From assembly GCA_016584305.1 (NCBI GenBank), contig JACEEZ010007257.1, forward strand, positions 158,501 to 222,500: a DNA stretch of 64,000 nt, read 5' to 3'. The notes under the pieces are model-generated. The model searched no databases, was not told the DNA's origin, and saw only the letters and a list, made by a program, of their open reading frames with translations. This document shows positions 33,172 to 44,699 of this stretch, one piece after another. The DNA is from Chionoecetes opilio. Its lineage: Eukaryota; Arthropoda; Malacostraca; Decapoda; Majidae. The translations under genes and the position numbers were made by a program. Position 1 is the first letter of the stretch. Each line of letters begins with the position of its first letter.

Positions 33172-34891
33172 AGGCGTATTTTTTAGTGTCCTTCCGGAGT
33201 AAAATTATACTTATTTAAGCTCCGCCCCTGCTTGCCATCACAAAATACGATTGTAGCGCTGCCAAAGCTCTTTCTTGATGTTGCCGAGAGTAAAAGTGTC
33301 GTACACTTCATTACCTCTTACAGAGGCTCAAGGAATATCGTTAAGGTTGACATTATTGAAGGCACAGCAAAGAGTAGTAGCGTGATTGTCTGTATTGCAC
33401 ATCGATATCTAATTGTTTTGAGCTCTTAGAATGGCCTAGCATTGTTTTCTAACTCTATAGATGGACTTGATATTAAACTGAAATGTTTAGGGCGCTATGA
33501 AACTGTTATTTGAATATCTATTTGCTACACAGCCATTTCACGATGTGCGTCGAGGATGTTTAATGCTTTCATGGACCTGTAGCCCTACGTATGTAGGCTA
33601 CGTGTACCTACATCTACGTTTCACCAATTATTCTTTGCCTAAACCTAGATGAATGCTGGTTGTGATTCATCCTCCAGTGCATCTCCCCCGTTTAACATCC
33701 ATGGGCGGGTGTGTGGTGGGCGGGTGTGTGATGGACGTGTGGTGGGTGGGTGTGTGGTGGGCGGATGTATGATGGGCGTGTGGTGGGTGGGTGTGTGGTG
33801 GGCGGATGGGTGATGGGCGTGTGGTGGGTGGGTGTGTGGTGGGCGGATGTGTGATGGGCGTGTGGTGGGTGGGTGTGTGGTGGGCGGATGTATGATGGGC
33901 GTGTGGTGGGTGGGTGTGTGGTGGGCGGATGGGTGATGGGCGTGTGGTGGGTGGGTGGGTGTGTGGTGGGCGGATGTGTGGTGGGTGGGTGTGTGGTGGG
34001 TGTGTGGTGGGCGGATGGGTGATGGGCGTGTGGTGGGTGGGTGTGTGGTGGGCGGATGGGCGTGTGGTGGGTGGGTGTGTGATGGGTGTGTGGTGGGCGG
34101 GTGGTGGGTGGGTGGGTGGTGGTGGGCGGGTGGGTGCCTGGGTGGTGGTGGGTGTGTGGTGGAACACAACCTTCTGGATAACCAAACCTCCCAGACCGCT
34201 ACAGTGGCCCGTGGGTTACACACAGAGACCTTCCTACCGTGTTGAAGCTGAATCAGACTGATGAAATGTTCGTATTCGTGCCCTGCGATAGGTTCTCTAA
34301 AAGGCTTTCTTTTTGTGTGATATAACATATATACCAAATTTATACATTTCTATTGCAAATGTAATATCACTCATGAATATATTTAAGTATTTGACTATAC
34401 TATAGCAATAATACACCAGTTTTGGTGCTAAGCCAGCAAGCATCAACGAAGATTCGGACACATTGAAAAATTCGAGGGATTGGGAAATTTGTTCCCAGAC
34501 GTCGCTGGAGAATTTTAATATTTGTGACTTCTTACCTGTTAAGAGTCACCTACTCTACTCCTTACTACTCCTTACCTACTCTTAATTAAATACAGTATCC
34601 TTTGCATGTCGTGCGCATGTAATGAATGTTGAATTGGATGAGAATTAAAGGAAAAGAGAAACATTTACGGGAGGAGTTTTGATAAGATTTTCTCATGCGC
34701 GCGATCTGATTGGCCAGGCTCTTGAAACCACCACTCACACCCACGACTGTAAAACTTTACAGGAAAAGAGTAAAATATCGCTGCCGGAGTGTATCTGCTC
34801 AGTTTTCTATGCACGCAAAAGAGTAAAAAATAAGTGGGCGGAGCTTAAATAAGTAAAATTTTACTTCCAAGGGCATGGACAAAATACGCCT
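33172..34891. mobile_element. Element Q: inverted relative of element P, TAG target duplication
   Basis: It starts AGGCGTATTTTTTAGTG and ends ACAAAATACGCCT, with TAG at 33169-33171 and 34892-34894. Collinear with element P in reverse, including the minisatellite, but lacking the TTAA insertion. Confidence 0.8.
33700..34165. repeat. GTGGTGGGTGGG minisatellite in element Q
   Basis: Units of about 60 bp (GTGTGGTGGGCGGATGTATG then GATGGGCGTGTGGTGGGTGG) repeat with variation; longer than the counterpart in element P. Confidence 0.9.
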
Positions 34892-34937
34892 TAGGTTAGG
34901 TTAGGCTAGGTTAAAACATAAGGTTAGGTTAGGTTTC

Positions 34938-35269
34938 AATTTTTTTTTTCATTTTTTTTTTTTTTTTTTTTTGGTTTGCGCAAAAAAAATTTAGCACCAT
35001 TAGAACAAGCACCTATTGTAGGTCAAGAAAAAGTAGTTGGTGTCTCTGAAAACGAACGTGAAACTCTCCTCCATAATTACCGAAAGAAGGAAAGAAATGG
35101 AAAAAGAAAGGAAAGGTAAGGGAAAGGAAGAAAAGAGAAGAGAGGGAAAGTGATAAATGTAAATGATAAATTGTTGTTGTCTTCCATGATGGCAACATGA
35201 TGTACCATGATTCCGTATGTCTTCGAATTACAGTTGGTGATTTTTTTAAGGTTGTGAGAGCGAGGTCTG
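34938..35269. other. Non-coding, poly-T and GA-rich
   Basis: Poly-T near 34938-34972 and a GAAAGG-rich block near 35090-35150. No gene. Confidence 0.4.
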
Positions 35270-35414
35270 TCTGGCTCTCCCAGTGAATGTACGATACATT
35301 TTCCTTCGGTTCCGTCTGTAGAAGCGTCTGGCAGCGCTACAATTGTATTTTGTGATGGCAAGCAGGGGCGGAGCTTAAATAAGTATAATTTTACTTCCAA
35401 GGGGACGCACAAAA
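35270..35414. mobile_element. Element P/Q family, terminal fragment with empty TTAA site
   Basis: GCAGCGCTACAATTGTATTT, GGCGGAGCTTAAATAAG and the end ACAAAATACGCCT at 35409-35421 match the right end of element P without copy D. Confidence 0.75.
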
Positions 35415-35421
35415 TACGCCT

Positions 35422-36023
35422 TTAGGAATGTGTGCTATAATAATGTGACCTAAAAAAACGCCAACGCATATGAAACGAAGAGAATGGATAAACCATGGAG
35501 CTATATATATAATACCTCCATGGGATAAACAAGTGGCAAGGAGGAGGAAGAGGAAAAGGGATGGAATACAGAGGTAAAGGAGCTACGAAGTTGCAACAAA
35601 AGAAACAAAAAAGTTGCTTGTCTCAGTGCCAGTGGTCTGTGAAGAAGAGGAAGAAGAAAGACAAGTCAACATAACTGTCTGTGGCAGTGTACAGCAACAT
35701 GTTCTTGTGAGAAAGCCATGGCTGCTCTGCCCGAAGAACAACTGGACCCCAGGATACAGGTTTGTAGCCTTTTAGTTGTTATCTGTACGGCTGCTTCTCC
35801 AGGGTTATTCTTGCCTACAGTCTGAAGAGTGATAGGTTGTACGCAATTCGGTAAATTTTGGTAGGTAAATATTCCGCAGGAGTTGGCGGGATCCACAGGC
35901 CTTCCAACTTACTTTGGTATTGTGGTAAAATTTTAGAGTCCTTTCCCGCCCTTATTAGTGTTTTTTTTCCGGTAAAAATGGACGAGGACTGCGCGGATAT
36001 TTAATGAGATACTAACTAGTTTG
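35422..36023. other. Non-coding, no supported gene
   Basis: A short minus-strand frame at 35666-35896 has no motif. AAATTTTAGAGTCCTTTCCC near 35928 is a partial duplicate of the repeat starting at 36024. Confidence 0.35.
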
Positions 36024-36450
36024 GTAAAATTCTAGAGTCCTTTCCCGCCCTTATTAGTGGTTTTTTTTTCCTCCATACCTTCACAGATCCCTTCAGATAC
36101 CTCTAAAACGTAATTATAAAGTGGGAGAGAGAGAAAAAGAAAAAAAAATTACTACCCTCAATATAACTTAACCTAACCTGGTAAAATTCTAGTTCTTTCT
36201 CGCTCTTAGGTCTCACTAGGAGGTTACTGGTAAGGTTAGGTTAGGACCGTTAGGTTATAGTGAGGTTAGGTTAGAAATATTATTTTGGGGGTCCAGGGCG
36301 GGGGTAATATCGGGAGGAGGTTGGGTTGAAGGGGGCATCTCTACCCTGTTCTATAATTACGTTTTAGAGGTATCTGAAGGGGTCTGTGAAGGTCTGGAGA
36401 AAATAAAACCACTAATAAAGACGGGAAAAGACTAAAAAAAATTACCACTA
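36024..36450. mobile_element. MITE with ~110-bp terminal inverted repeats
   Basis: GGTAAAATTCTAGAGTCCTT through TACCTCTAAAACGTAATTAT (36024-36118) is mirrored at 36350-36448. The centre contains TTAGG-like units and a G-rich patch. No ORF. Confidence 0.65.
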
Positions 36451-36559
36451 GTTTTTCCTGGCCAAAGATTGGGGTAAAATTTCGGTAGTGGGCTTTCACC
36501 GATTTCGAGGCCGAAACTTAGTTTTCATGAATAGTTTTGATGTGTTTTAAATTAATCTG

Positions 36560-36780
36560 TGTTGTGGCGAGAGGTGGAACGAGAGGCAGAGCTGAACTGT
36601 GGTAGTTTATTTCCCGACCCAGAAATACAAGGTGCCCGGGCAGAGGCCAGCTGACAACTGTCCCTGTCTGCCTGGGTGCTTCTGTTGCCACCTTGGACGA
36701 ACGGGTCGTTACCGCCACGCGGTAACGACCAACGAGAGTTTGACTCTCGTTAACAAACAAACAAGTTAACAGCCCCTACA
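36560..36780 (-). repeat. 3' LTR of the Gypsy-like element (221 bp)
   Basis: Uninterrupted LTR, TG...CA ends. It contains CGTTACCGCCACGCGGTAACG, a palindrome at about 36707-36727. Reads GCTGACAACTGTCCC at the site where the other LTR was hit. Confidence 0.88.
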
Positions 36781-36904
36781 CTCCCCCCCCAATTACACAT
36801 GTCGCATCCCGATGCTGTGTAATGAAACATATGAAAGGAACAATAATGGCAACTGAAGTAAACATAATGCAGACCGATGACATAAGTATATGTATGATAC
36901 TAGA

Positions 36905-37327
36905 TTAGGCAGGGTAGCTCAAGTAGTAGTCATCCAAATGGCTGGGGGCCCGCCTGGCGCGTTGTGGTCTTGGGGTATGGGGGCCGGCCGGCACAGCGCC
37001 CGGAGACAGCCGCTGCGTCCCCGCCTGGGGCTCGTTGCTGATGAGGCGTAGGTAACGTCTGTTTCTGACTGTGGCTCTGCCGCTGCCGTCCAGCCGCACC
37101 AGGTACTGCCGTGGCGCCGTCAGCTCCGTTACGGTATCCGAGCGATCCCACCGCCCGGTGGCTGGGTTCTGAATACGGGTTCGCTGGCCGGGTTCAAGGG
37201 GCGCGAGGTCGTGAGCTGACTGGTCGTGTCGGAGTGAGGCGTTTGCGGCTGAGCGGTTCATGGCACGTTCCCGGTCGAGTAGCAGTCTTCCCCACTGATC
37301 ACTGACTAAGTAGCGGGAGCTCTCCAC
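36905..37327 (-). pseudogene. Integrase C-terminal tail of the Gypsy-like element
   Basis: Contains LEPGQRTRIQNPATGRWDRSD, VTELTAPRQYLVRLDGSGR and VRNRRYLRLI, the beta-rich C-terminal segment found after integrase cores in Gypsy-type Pol, followed by a basic tail ending DDYYLSYPA. Confidence 0.75.
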
Positions 37328-37432
37328 GGGTACGGCGTCTCGTAGTTCCTGCCTGTTAATAGCTGGGCTGGTGATGCGTCGGAGTCTTGCAGGGGTGTGT
37401 TGAGGTATTGCATGATTGCTCTGGCGACGGCA

Positions 37433-38222
37433 TCAGTGTCCAGGGACCCTCCACGGGTGATGTTGCCCCGTAGCAGCCTCTTGGCGGACTTGACGGCTGC
37501 CTCCGCGGGCCTGTTGGACTGGGCGTAGTGGGCGGAGGAGACTCATGTTGACGCACCAGGTGTTGAAGAACTCTCTCGACTCCCGACTGGTGAGGTTTGT
37601 GCCCCCGTCGCATGACAGCTCTTCGGGGATGCCAAATCTTCTAAACCACTGTCGAAACGTTATGATGAGGCGAGCGCTAGTGGCTTCCTCCGGTACGTGC
37701 TCCACCTCTAGCCAGCCTGTCAAAAATCTGTCCGCGTAAGTGAAGTAGGTTTTGCCTTCGAGATGAAACAAGTCCGCCACTACTTGCTGGAACGGGTATT
37801 GAGGTGGAGGGGTGGGTAGGAGCTTCTCGGCTGACTGAGAGGGTGAGTGCGTCTCGCATACTGGGCATTGGCGTCATTTTTGCTCCATTTCTTCATCTGC
37901 CGGGCCAGTATATGGACTGCTGGGCCCTGCGGAGCATGGAGTCCCTTCCTTGATGACCGGCGTGGAGGTTGTTGAGGACAGTGCGTCTGAGGGTAGCCGG
38001 GATGACTAAGCGTGGGAACCTCTCATTACTGGAGTATAAGACTATGTCGCCCTGGCACGACAGGTGACGTCGCATCCTGAAGTAGGGGCGTAGGGCGTGC
38101 AGGGTGCCACCTGATTTACTAGGCCGAACCATGATCGTATGTCCGTCAGGGATGGGCGGGGGGACATAGTGAATTTCGTGATGCTCATGACAAGGTCGTG
38201 ACTTGGTTGGTACTCCTCCCAA
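37433..38222 (-). pseudogene. Gypsy-type integrase: H2C2 domain and catalytic core, frameshifted
   Basis: 38222-37893 reads DIVLYSSNERFPRLVIPATL and NNLHAGHQGRDSMLRRAQ (His pair of the zinc domain) to IYWPGR-stop. 37780-37433 reads the core: VVADLFHLEGKTYFTYADRF (first Asp in ADLF) and FGIPEELSCDGGTNLTS (second Asp in CDGG), then EFFNTWCV. The two are in different frames with a break near 37890; the third acidic residue is not clearly retained. Confidence 0.85.
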
Positions 38223-38249
38223 TCTAGGAGATATCCAGCGAAAGTGACA

Positions 38250-38573
38250 CTACGTACTTCTGCAGAAGCTGAACTCGTCGGGCCTCAGCATCACTCTGTT
38301 GTCCATGCATCTCTGTAACAGGTCGTACGTGTGCCCGAAGCTCTCCGCCACACTGTTGTCATACAAGAGTGTGTCATCTATGCACTTAATTTTCCTGGGG
38401 ATGTCGGCGATGATGTCGTCAAGCCGTTTTGTGAAGGCGTCCTGTGATGCACAGTGCCCCATGGGTGTCCTGCGGTCGCTGTCCCCGGCCCTGAAGGAGG
38501 TGCTGGGGGGCGCGGGGCGTATGTTGCAGGCCACAGTCCTGGAGGAGAGGTCAGGGAATGTGCTGCAGGCCAT
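38250..38573 (-). pseudogene. Gypsy-type reverse transcriptase fragment
   Basis: AFTKRLDDIIADIPRKIKCI followed by DDTLLYDNSVAESFGHTYDL is the palm region with the catalytic pair in CIDDTLLYD. The upstream part is frame-shifted or deleted and runs within about 200 bp of the LTR. Confidence 0.8.
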
Positions 38574-38878
38574 GGCCTATGCGGCTGCACAGGGGTGAAT
38601 CTTGTGCTGGTAGGGGCCTGCCTCTGGGTCATGTTTGGTGGGTTGGGGTAAGGTGAGCTGCATACGCTGTGTCTTGCCGGTGTGTCGATGACTACCTCTT
38701 CTAGGGGCGCCTGCTGCAGAGTTGGCGCTCCCTTACTGCCTCCTAGCACCTCCCGGAAGTCGGTATGAAACTGCGCCATGTAGTGGCGAGAGGTGGAACG
38801 AGAGGCAGAGCTGAACTGTGGTAGTTTATTTCCCGACCCAGAAATACAAGGTGCCCGGGCAGAGGCCAGCTGACAATT

Positions 38879-39755
38879 AGAGAGAACTGCAACTCCGAAA
38901 TGCCAGTGGTCGCTGACAGTTTTAACTCACAATTTGGTGAAAAGTTGGTCAACTTGAAAGAAAAATATGGGCTTATTCCACTGCACTTAAAACACACAAG
39001 TATAATTTTAAGAACGATTTTCTTCTATATGTATATTGTATAGAAGCCTGATTCTGTAAAACATGTATTTAACCAAATAACCAAGTAGGTTATAGTTGAG
39101 GAGGCGAGGTAAATGTTACTCTATGATACTATACAGTCAATAACGTATGTTTAGAAGTTATCTATACCTAGGCAGTCATATGTTCCTGTTATTATTGTGT
39201 ATCAATCAGATAGAAAGCCTGGAAGTGCAATGAGTCGACGCGTGAAGTAGCAATGTTTTGATTCAATCTCCCCGCCACAATCTCCCCGCCACCACTCCCC
39301 GCCGCGGCGTGTCGCCTCCACAATTATAACCTACATTGTCGCAGCAACAAGCCGATTTCGGCATTCTTTATTCTTCGTTTTTCCAAGGCATTGCTTATTG
39401 TATTTTGACAAGCGTTTGCCAGACGCAGCAGTACTGTCTTAGAAAACAGTGTGAGCATCGCCCAAATTTTACATGCCACAATATACATGTAAAAAATATA
39501 TTAAGCTTTGCTACTCGAGGCGAGTAATTTGCATTAAATTGCTATCTTAGAACGTTCAATCGTAATGCATGTCATGCATACACTTACTAGAACAACAGAA
39601 GAACGTTCTTTTTTAGTATTCAGGTGCGGTGCATCAATATTTATCGCGAAATTGATTTATGAAAAATATTAGTCGCGGAGGGAAAACACAGTAGACCAAC
39701 CTTTGAGTTAAAACTGCCAGCGACCACTGGCATTTCTCGAGTTTCAGTTCTCTCC
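38879..39755. mobile_element. Non-autonomous DNA transposon, tandem unit 1
   Basis: Terminus AGAGAGAACTGCAACTC, AATT at 38875-38878 and 39756-39759. The terminal inverted repeats run about 58 bp (to TTTTAACTCA). No coding region; superfamily unassigned. Confidence 0.88.
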
Positions 39756-39759
39756 AATT

Positions 39760-40638
39760 AGAGAGAACTGCAACTCCGAAATGCCAGGGGTCGCTGGCAG
39801 TTTTAACTCACAATTTGGTGAAAAGTTGGTCAACTTGAAAGAAAAATATGGGCTTATTCCACTGCACTTAAAACACACAAGTATAATATTAAGAACGATT
39901 TTCTTCTATATGTATATTGTATAGAAGCCTGATTCTGTAAAACATTGCATATAACCAAATAACCAAGCAGGTTATAGTTGAGGAGGCGAGGTAAATGCTA
40001 CTCTATGATATTATATAGTCAATAACGAATGTTTAGAAGTTATCTATACCTAGGCAGTCATATTTTCCTGTTATTATTGTGTATCAATCAGATAGAAAGC
40101 CTAGAAGTGCAATGAGTCGACGCGTGAAGTGGCAATGTTTTGATTCAATCTCCCCGCCACAATCTCCCCGCCCACCACTCCCCGCCGCGGCACGTCGCCT
40201 CCACAATTATAACCTACATTGTTGCAGCAACAAGCCGATTTTGGCATTCTTTATTCCTTGTTTTTCCAAGGCATTGCTTATTGTATTTTGACAAGCGTTT
40301 GCCAGACGCAGCAGTACTGTCTTAGAAAACAGTGTGAACATCGCCCAAATTTTACATGCCACAATATACATGTAAAAAATCTATTAAGCTTTGCTACTCG
40401 AGGCGAGTAATTTGCATTAAATTGCTATTATAGAACGTTCCATCGTAATGCATGTCATCCATATAATTAGTAGAACAACAGAAGAACTATATTTTTTGGT
40501 ATTCAGATGCGGTGCATCAATATTTATCGCGAAATTAATTTATGAAAAATATTAGTCGCGGAGCCAAAACACAGTAGACCAACCTTTGAGTTAAAACTGC
40601 CAGCGACCACTGGCATTTCTCGAGTTGCAGTTCTCTCT
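39760..40638. mobile_element. Non-autonomous DNA transposon, tandem unit 2
   Basis: Nearly identical to unit 1 in the same orientation, AATT at 39756-39759 (shared) and 40639-40642. The pair shares one copy of the target duplication. Confidence 0.88.
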
Positions 40639-41132
40639 AATTGTCCCTGTCTGCCTGGGCACCTCTGTTGCCACCTTGGACGAACGGGTCGTTACCGCGT
40701 GGGCGGTAACGACCAATGAGAGTTTGACTCGTTAACAAACAAACAAGTTAATAACCCCTACAATCTGGCATTCGTTTTTTGTCGGTCGGAAATACATTTT
40801 TGTTTACAGGTGTGGGGGTGATGCCCGCCCCGCCCCGCAAACCTTGCTCCGCTTCGCACTACCATAGTATTGATAATTTTCTTATTTTCTTGATATCATC
40901 TGTTACTAAACCAAACCCCACCTAACCTAATCTGATTTAACCTAACTTAACTGTTTCTGGCTGAAATTATGGTGCTGAAATAATGATAGATTTTCGGTAG
41001 TGTACATGTAACGCCATTATTATTCAATTGCGCCATAGGAAATGGGGCTCAAAATACTCAGAATGTAGAAATCTACACGATGATGTAGGTAAGAATCCTA
41101 GGACTTTTGAAAGCCCACTACCGAACTAATAC

Positions 41133-41939
41133 CCATTTTATAAATTATGTTTCACTGGTATTGATACTTGATTAATCACAATGCAAAATTGAGCACAAAG
41201 CTGCAGCCGTGGAATTCAGCGGTTGATAGCAAGGTGTTGGTGATTGTGAGACGCGGCACTGTCGCTTGGCCGGTGGAAAGTGTGAAATGGGTGGTGTAGA
41301 AAACTGAGTGAGCTCTGGTCATGGTGGTGTTTTGGGTGGATTATTATTAGACAATAATCATCGACCATAATCAAAATAATAATAATGGTACAGAAGCTTG
41401 TTACACTGCATGACGGTACATATAGCCTACATTTCAGTGCATTTCATTTGTACATATATAATGGTTAAGTGTCTAATGAAAAATATTATTTACAAATACG
41501 TATTTTCATTCTTTTATACATTTACTTATCCGTATTATGTTAAATTGCGCATGATGAAAGGCCAAAAATATTATGAAGGGAATAAATGAGAGGGTTCGAC
41601 CTCATTATCGGCAGTTCACGCTCAACCTCTAAACAGGCATGGCGCCTCAGAGGCTATGGTTGAAGAAATATCTCTCCTCTGGGTTTCTCTGTCTCCCATC
41701 CCACCCTGCCTACACCCTCTTAGCACTCACACTCCTTTTAAAAACTAACACACTCTTTGTTTCACTATTCCATTTATCCACAAAACGCAGTCCTGGCGAA
41801 AATTCCATCACCATTATCTGCCTCCCTTCTATCATATCATTCCAACTGTTTTATTCCTATTTCATGCTTCACTACTGTTATCTACTCCGTTCTTTCTCCG
41901 TTCCGTACCGTCCGGGTGGAGGGCAGCGGCGGCCAGCAG
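41133..41939. other. Non-coding, no supported gene
   Basis: AT-rich then pyrimidine-rich sequence. No coding motif or element boundary recognised. Confidence 0.35.
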
Positions 41940-42356
41940 AGTGGGCAGGTTAAAGGTGGTGACGTTCAGTGCCATGAGTTGACTGCGTAGAAGTTTTGGT
42001 GGGAGTGGAAGAGAGGACACTGGAGCAGGAAGTGCTCAGTCGACTCTGGAACGTTCCTGCACCAGGGGCAGTATGTGTCTGGTGAGTGGTACAGGCGGTG
42101 AGGGTGGGCCGTGGGTGTTGTGCGGCTCGAGTCGAAGGCGGGTGAGTGCGACATCTAAGATGCGGGGTGTTCGTCTTTTCCATGGGTGCGGGAAGGAGTC
42201 TGAGCGGTAATGACCCATGGTGGTGGCACGGAGGGCGTCACCTAGCGAGTTATCCCACTTGAAGCGGCAGACCTGAGATATCAGACGTTTTACTGTGGAG
42301 AGAGGCTGCGGGTGGGGGATTATGTTTACATCTGACGACCATCTTGGCAGCAGCAA
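41940..42356 (-). pseudogene. LINE ORF2 C-terminus (minus strand)
   Basis: 42356-42100 reads TPRILDVALTRLRLEPHNTH; after a frame change, HRLYHSPDTYCPWCRNVPES and TEHFLLQCPLFHSHQ give the Cys/His knuckle downstream of RNase H in I/Jockey-type LINEs. 3' end not resolved. Confidence 0.75.
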
Positions 42357-42665
42357 CCGCCACCGTGTGGCCCTAGCTTTTGTTTTCTCTTAAATTCCAA
42401 CTTTTTCTCAGTACAGTGCGTATTATGCATTACTGTTGATAGTATTAGTAACACAGTTACAAATTTGTGCTCAGTGGACTACTGCTCAACACAGATCACT
42501 CCAGACCCCCTTAGCCATGCACCACTGGTCATTCTGCATTCTCTGCCCGACCTCTCATTTGTAATACAGGAAAACCTCGTTTATCCGGCACCCTCGGGGG
42601 GGAGCGCATGCCGGATAACTCATTTTGTCGTTGTTTTGAGAGTTACTCTTATGGAATCGCCCAAA

Positions 42666-43062
<397 letters not shown>

Positions 43063-43395
43063 GCCAACCCTGCGTACCCCGCAAAATTTGAACTAAATTT
43101 CTGCCGATTTTCTCAGTTTTTGAAATAATTATACCTAATTAATGCCTGGGTTATCCTGCTGAGTGCCCCACACTCCTCGTCAGGATGGACAAGCTAGTCC
43201 TCGTGTCGCACGCCAGCAGCACGAACACTCTCCACTCTTTTTTCACAGGATCTCTCTGACGAGCTCAAGCTAGCCCGTGGTCCTCCCTGCTGGAGGCCCG
43301 GAGAAAAAAAAAAAAAAAAAAAATGTCTAGGTCGATTAGTGCCGTTGTTTTGAGGCTGCCGTTGTTTTAAATGCCGGTTAAATGAGGTTCTCCTG

Positions 43396-43712
43396 TATGG
43401 CCTCATTAGACTCAGGGTGAATTTTGCATTCCTTTTTTTGGAAAAAAGACCGTGTTATGCGCCGGCAAATATGTTAAATCACTTTCACACCTTTTAATAG
43501 CCTTGCACCTACACCATACACCTTCAATACATCCCACATTGCTGTCTAATCAATTATGTCATAGGTACACCTTCTCCAGGTCCACAAATGCAGCATTAAA
43601 CTTTCGTCCTATTCCTTAGCATTTACTGAACTGCAATCTTGATTGACTGAGAGTGCTGTGAAGTGTGGGGCAGGTGTATCCTTCCTGTGAATGACTTCCT
43701 TCCTGCTTCTTT
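43396..43712. other. Non-coding to weakly LINE-like
   Basis: No clear feature; may include the poorly preserved 5' part of the RTE-like LINE that starts at 43713. Confidence 0.3.
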
Positions 43713-44690
43713 CCTGTGAATACAGGAGTGAGGCAAGGGTGCGTCCTTGCCCCATCACTTTTCATCGCTTGTATGGACTGGGTATTGGACAAGGTTGTAG
43801 ATCAAAGTGATTGTAGAGCATCTGTCGGCAACACCAAGATCACTGATCTTGTTTTTGCCGATGATGCAGTAATCTTTGCTGAGTCGCTGGAGGTCCTGGT
43901 GATGGCTCTCGAGGTGCTGCACGAGGAGGCAAAGCCTTTGGGACTTGAGGTCTCCTGGCTCAAGACCAAGGTCCAGGTATTTGGAGACTTACTAGATGAA
44001 GCAGTACAGTCTGTTCATGCGTGTAGCGAGGACATTGAGATCTTGGAAAGTTTTACATACCTTGGTAGTGCAGTCCAGAATGACAGCGGGTCACGTCAAG
44101 AAGTCTTACGCCGGATTGGCATAGCCCACGGTGTTATGGACTCGCTCAGCGGGAGTATTTGGCGTTGTCGGTACCTGTGCAGGAGGACAAAGATCCGGAT
44201 CTTCAAGTCGCTTGTGATCCCTGTCTTACTCTATGGTTGTGAGACATGGACACTAAATAGTGACTTGAAGAGACGAATCAATGCCTTCGGTAATAAGTGT
44301 CTTCGCCGAATCATGGGGTATCGCTGGGATGATTACGTGTCAAATCAGCGATTGCACCGTGAGACTGAATCGAGGCCTATTACCTGCATAGTCCGTCAGC
44401 GCCAACTTCGGCTATATGGGCATGTGGCACGCTACCCTGAAACCGATCCTTCCCATCGGGTTGTATCTGTAAGAGACAATCCGGCGTGGAGGAGGCCAAG
44501 GGGGCGCCCACAAGGCTCGTGGCTGGGGCAAGTTGATGTTTCTTGTCGAGAGCTGCTTGGTATGGGAAAGGAGCCTGCATGGGAACTCGCGCGTGGTGAC
44601 CCCCGGGAGTGGCGTCGTAGGGTGGGCGAGGCGACGCGCCCCCCGGCGTATGCCCCCAATGATTGATTGATTGAATCTTGATTGAAAAAA
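43713..44690 (+). pseudogene. RTE-like LINE, RT C-terminal part with 3' tail
   Basis: A 316-residue open frame starting in the RT palm: NTGVRQGCVLAPSLF, then LVFADDAVIFAESLE with the catalytic pair, YLGSAV, thumb KSLVIPVLLYGCETW, and the C-terminal LRRIMGYRWDDYVSN and QLRLYGHVARYP region typical of RTE/BovB-like elements. It ends at 44666 and is followed by a short TGATTGATTGAAT tail, as RTE elements often have. 5' truncated; the remaining frame is intact. Confidence 0.85.
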
Positions 44691-44699
44691 TGTGATTTT

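Larger units (their letters stand above)
33090..34937. repeat. Interstitial (TTAGG)n array split by element Q
   Basis: TTAGG-type units with TTGGG variants at 33090-33171 resume at 34892-34937 after element Q. The orientation is opposite to the array at 32819. Shorter TTAGG-like stretches occur at 36168-36275. Confidence 0.85.
36560..40762 (-). mobile_element. Ty3/Gypsy-like retrotransposon, internally deleted, complete ends
   Basis: ATCTG flanks both ends (36555-36559, 40763-40767). Two LTRs start TGTNGTGGCGAG and end CCCCTACA. The internal part is only about 2.0 kb (36781-38778), read on the minus strand: degraded RT then integrase. A poly-G purine tract (GGGGGGGGAG on the minus strand, 36781-36790) abuts the 3' LTR; TGGCGCAGTTTCATACC next to the 5' LTR is a candidate primer site. 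The 5' LTR is split by two DNA transposons. Confidence 0.9.
38779..40762 (-). repeat. 5' LTR of the Gypsy-like element, split by insertions
   Basis: 38779-38878 and 40639-40762 together match the intact LTR; the break at AATT corresponds to AACT in the intact LTR. A 1.76-kb block of two tandem DNA transposons lies between. Confidence 0.9.
36474..41132. mobile_element. Outer DNA element enclosing the Gypsy insertion (tentative)
   Basis: TTCGGTAGTGGGCTTTCA at 36481-36498 recurs in reverse at 41107-41124, with weaker similarity for another ~8 bp outward. Without the Gypsy-like insertion it would be about 450 bp. No target duplication identified. Confidence 0.45.

Noticed and set aside
35666..35896. 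76-residue minus-strand frame
   Set aside because: No conserved motif, splice context or relative in the window; chance length.
41639..41953. 104-residue hydrophobic frame
   Set aside because: Pyrimidine-rich composition gives Leu/Phe/Ser; no supporting signal.
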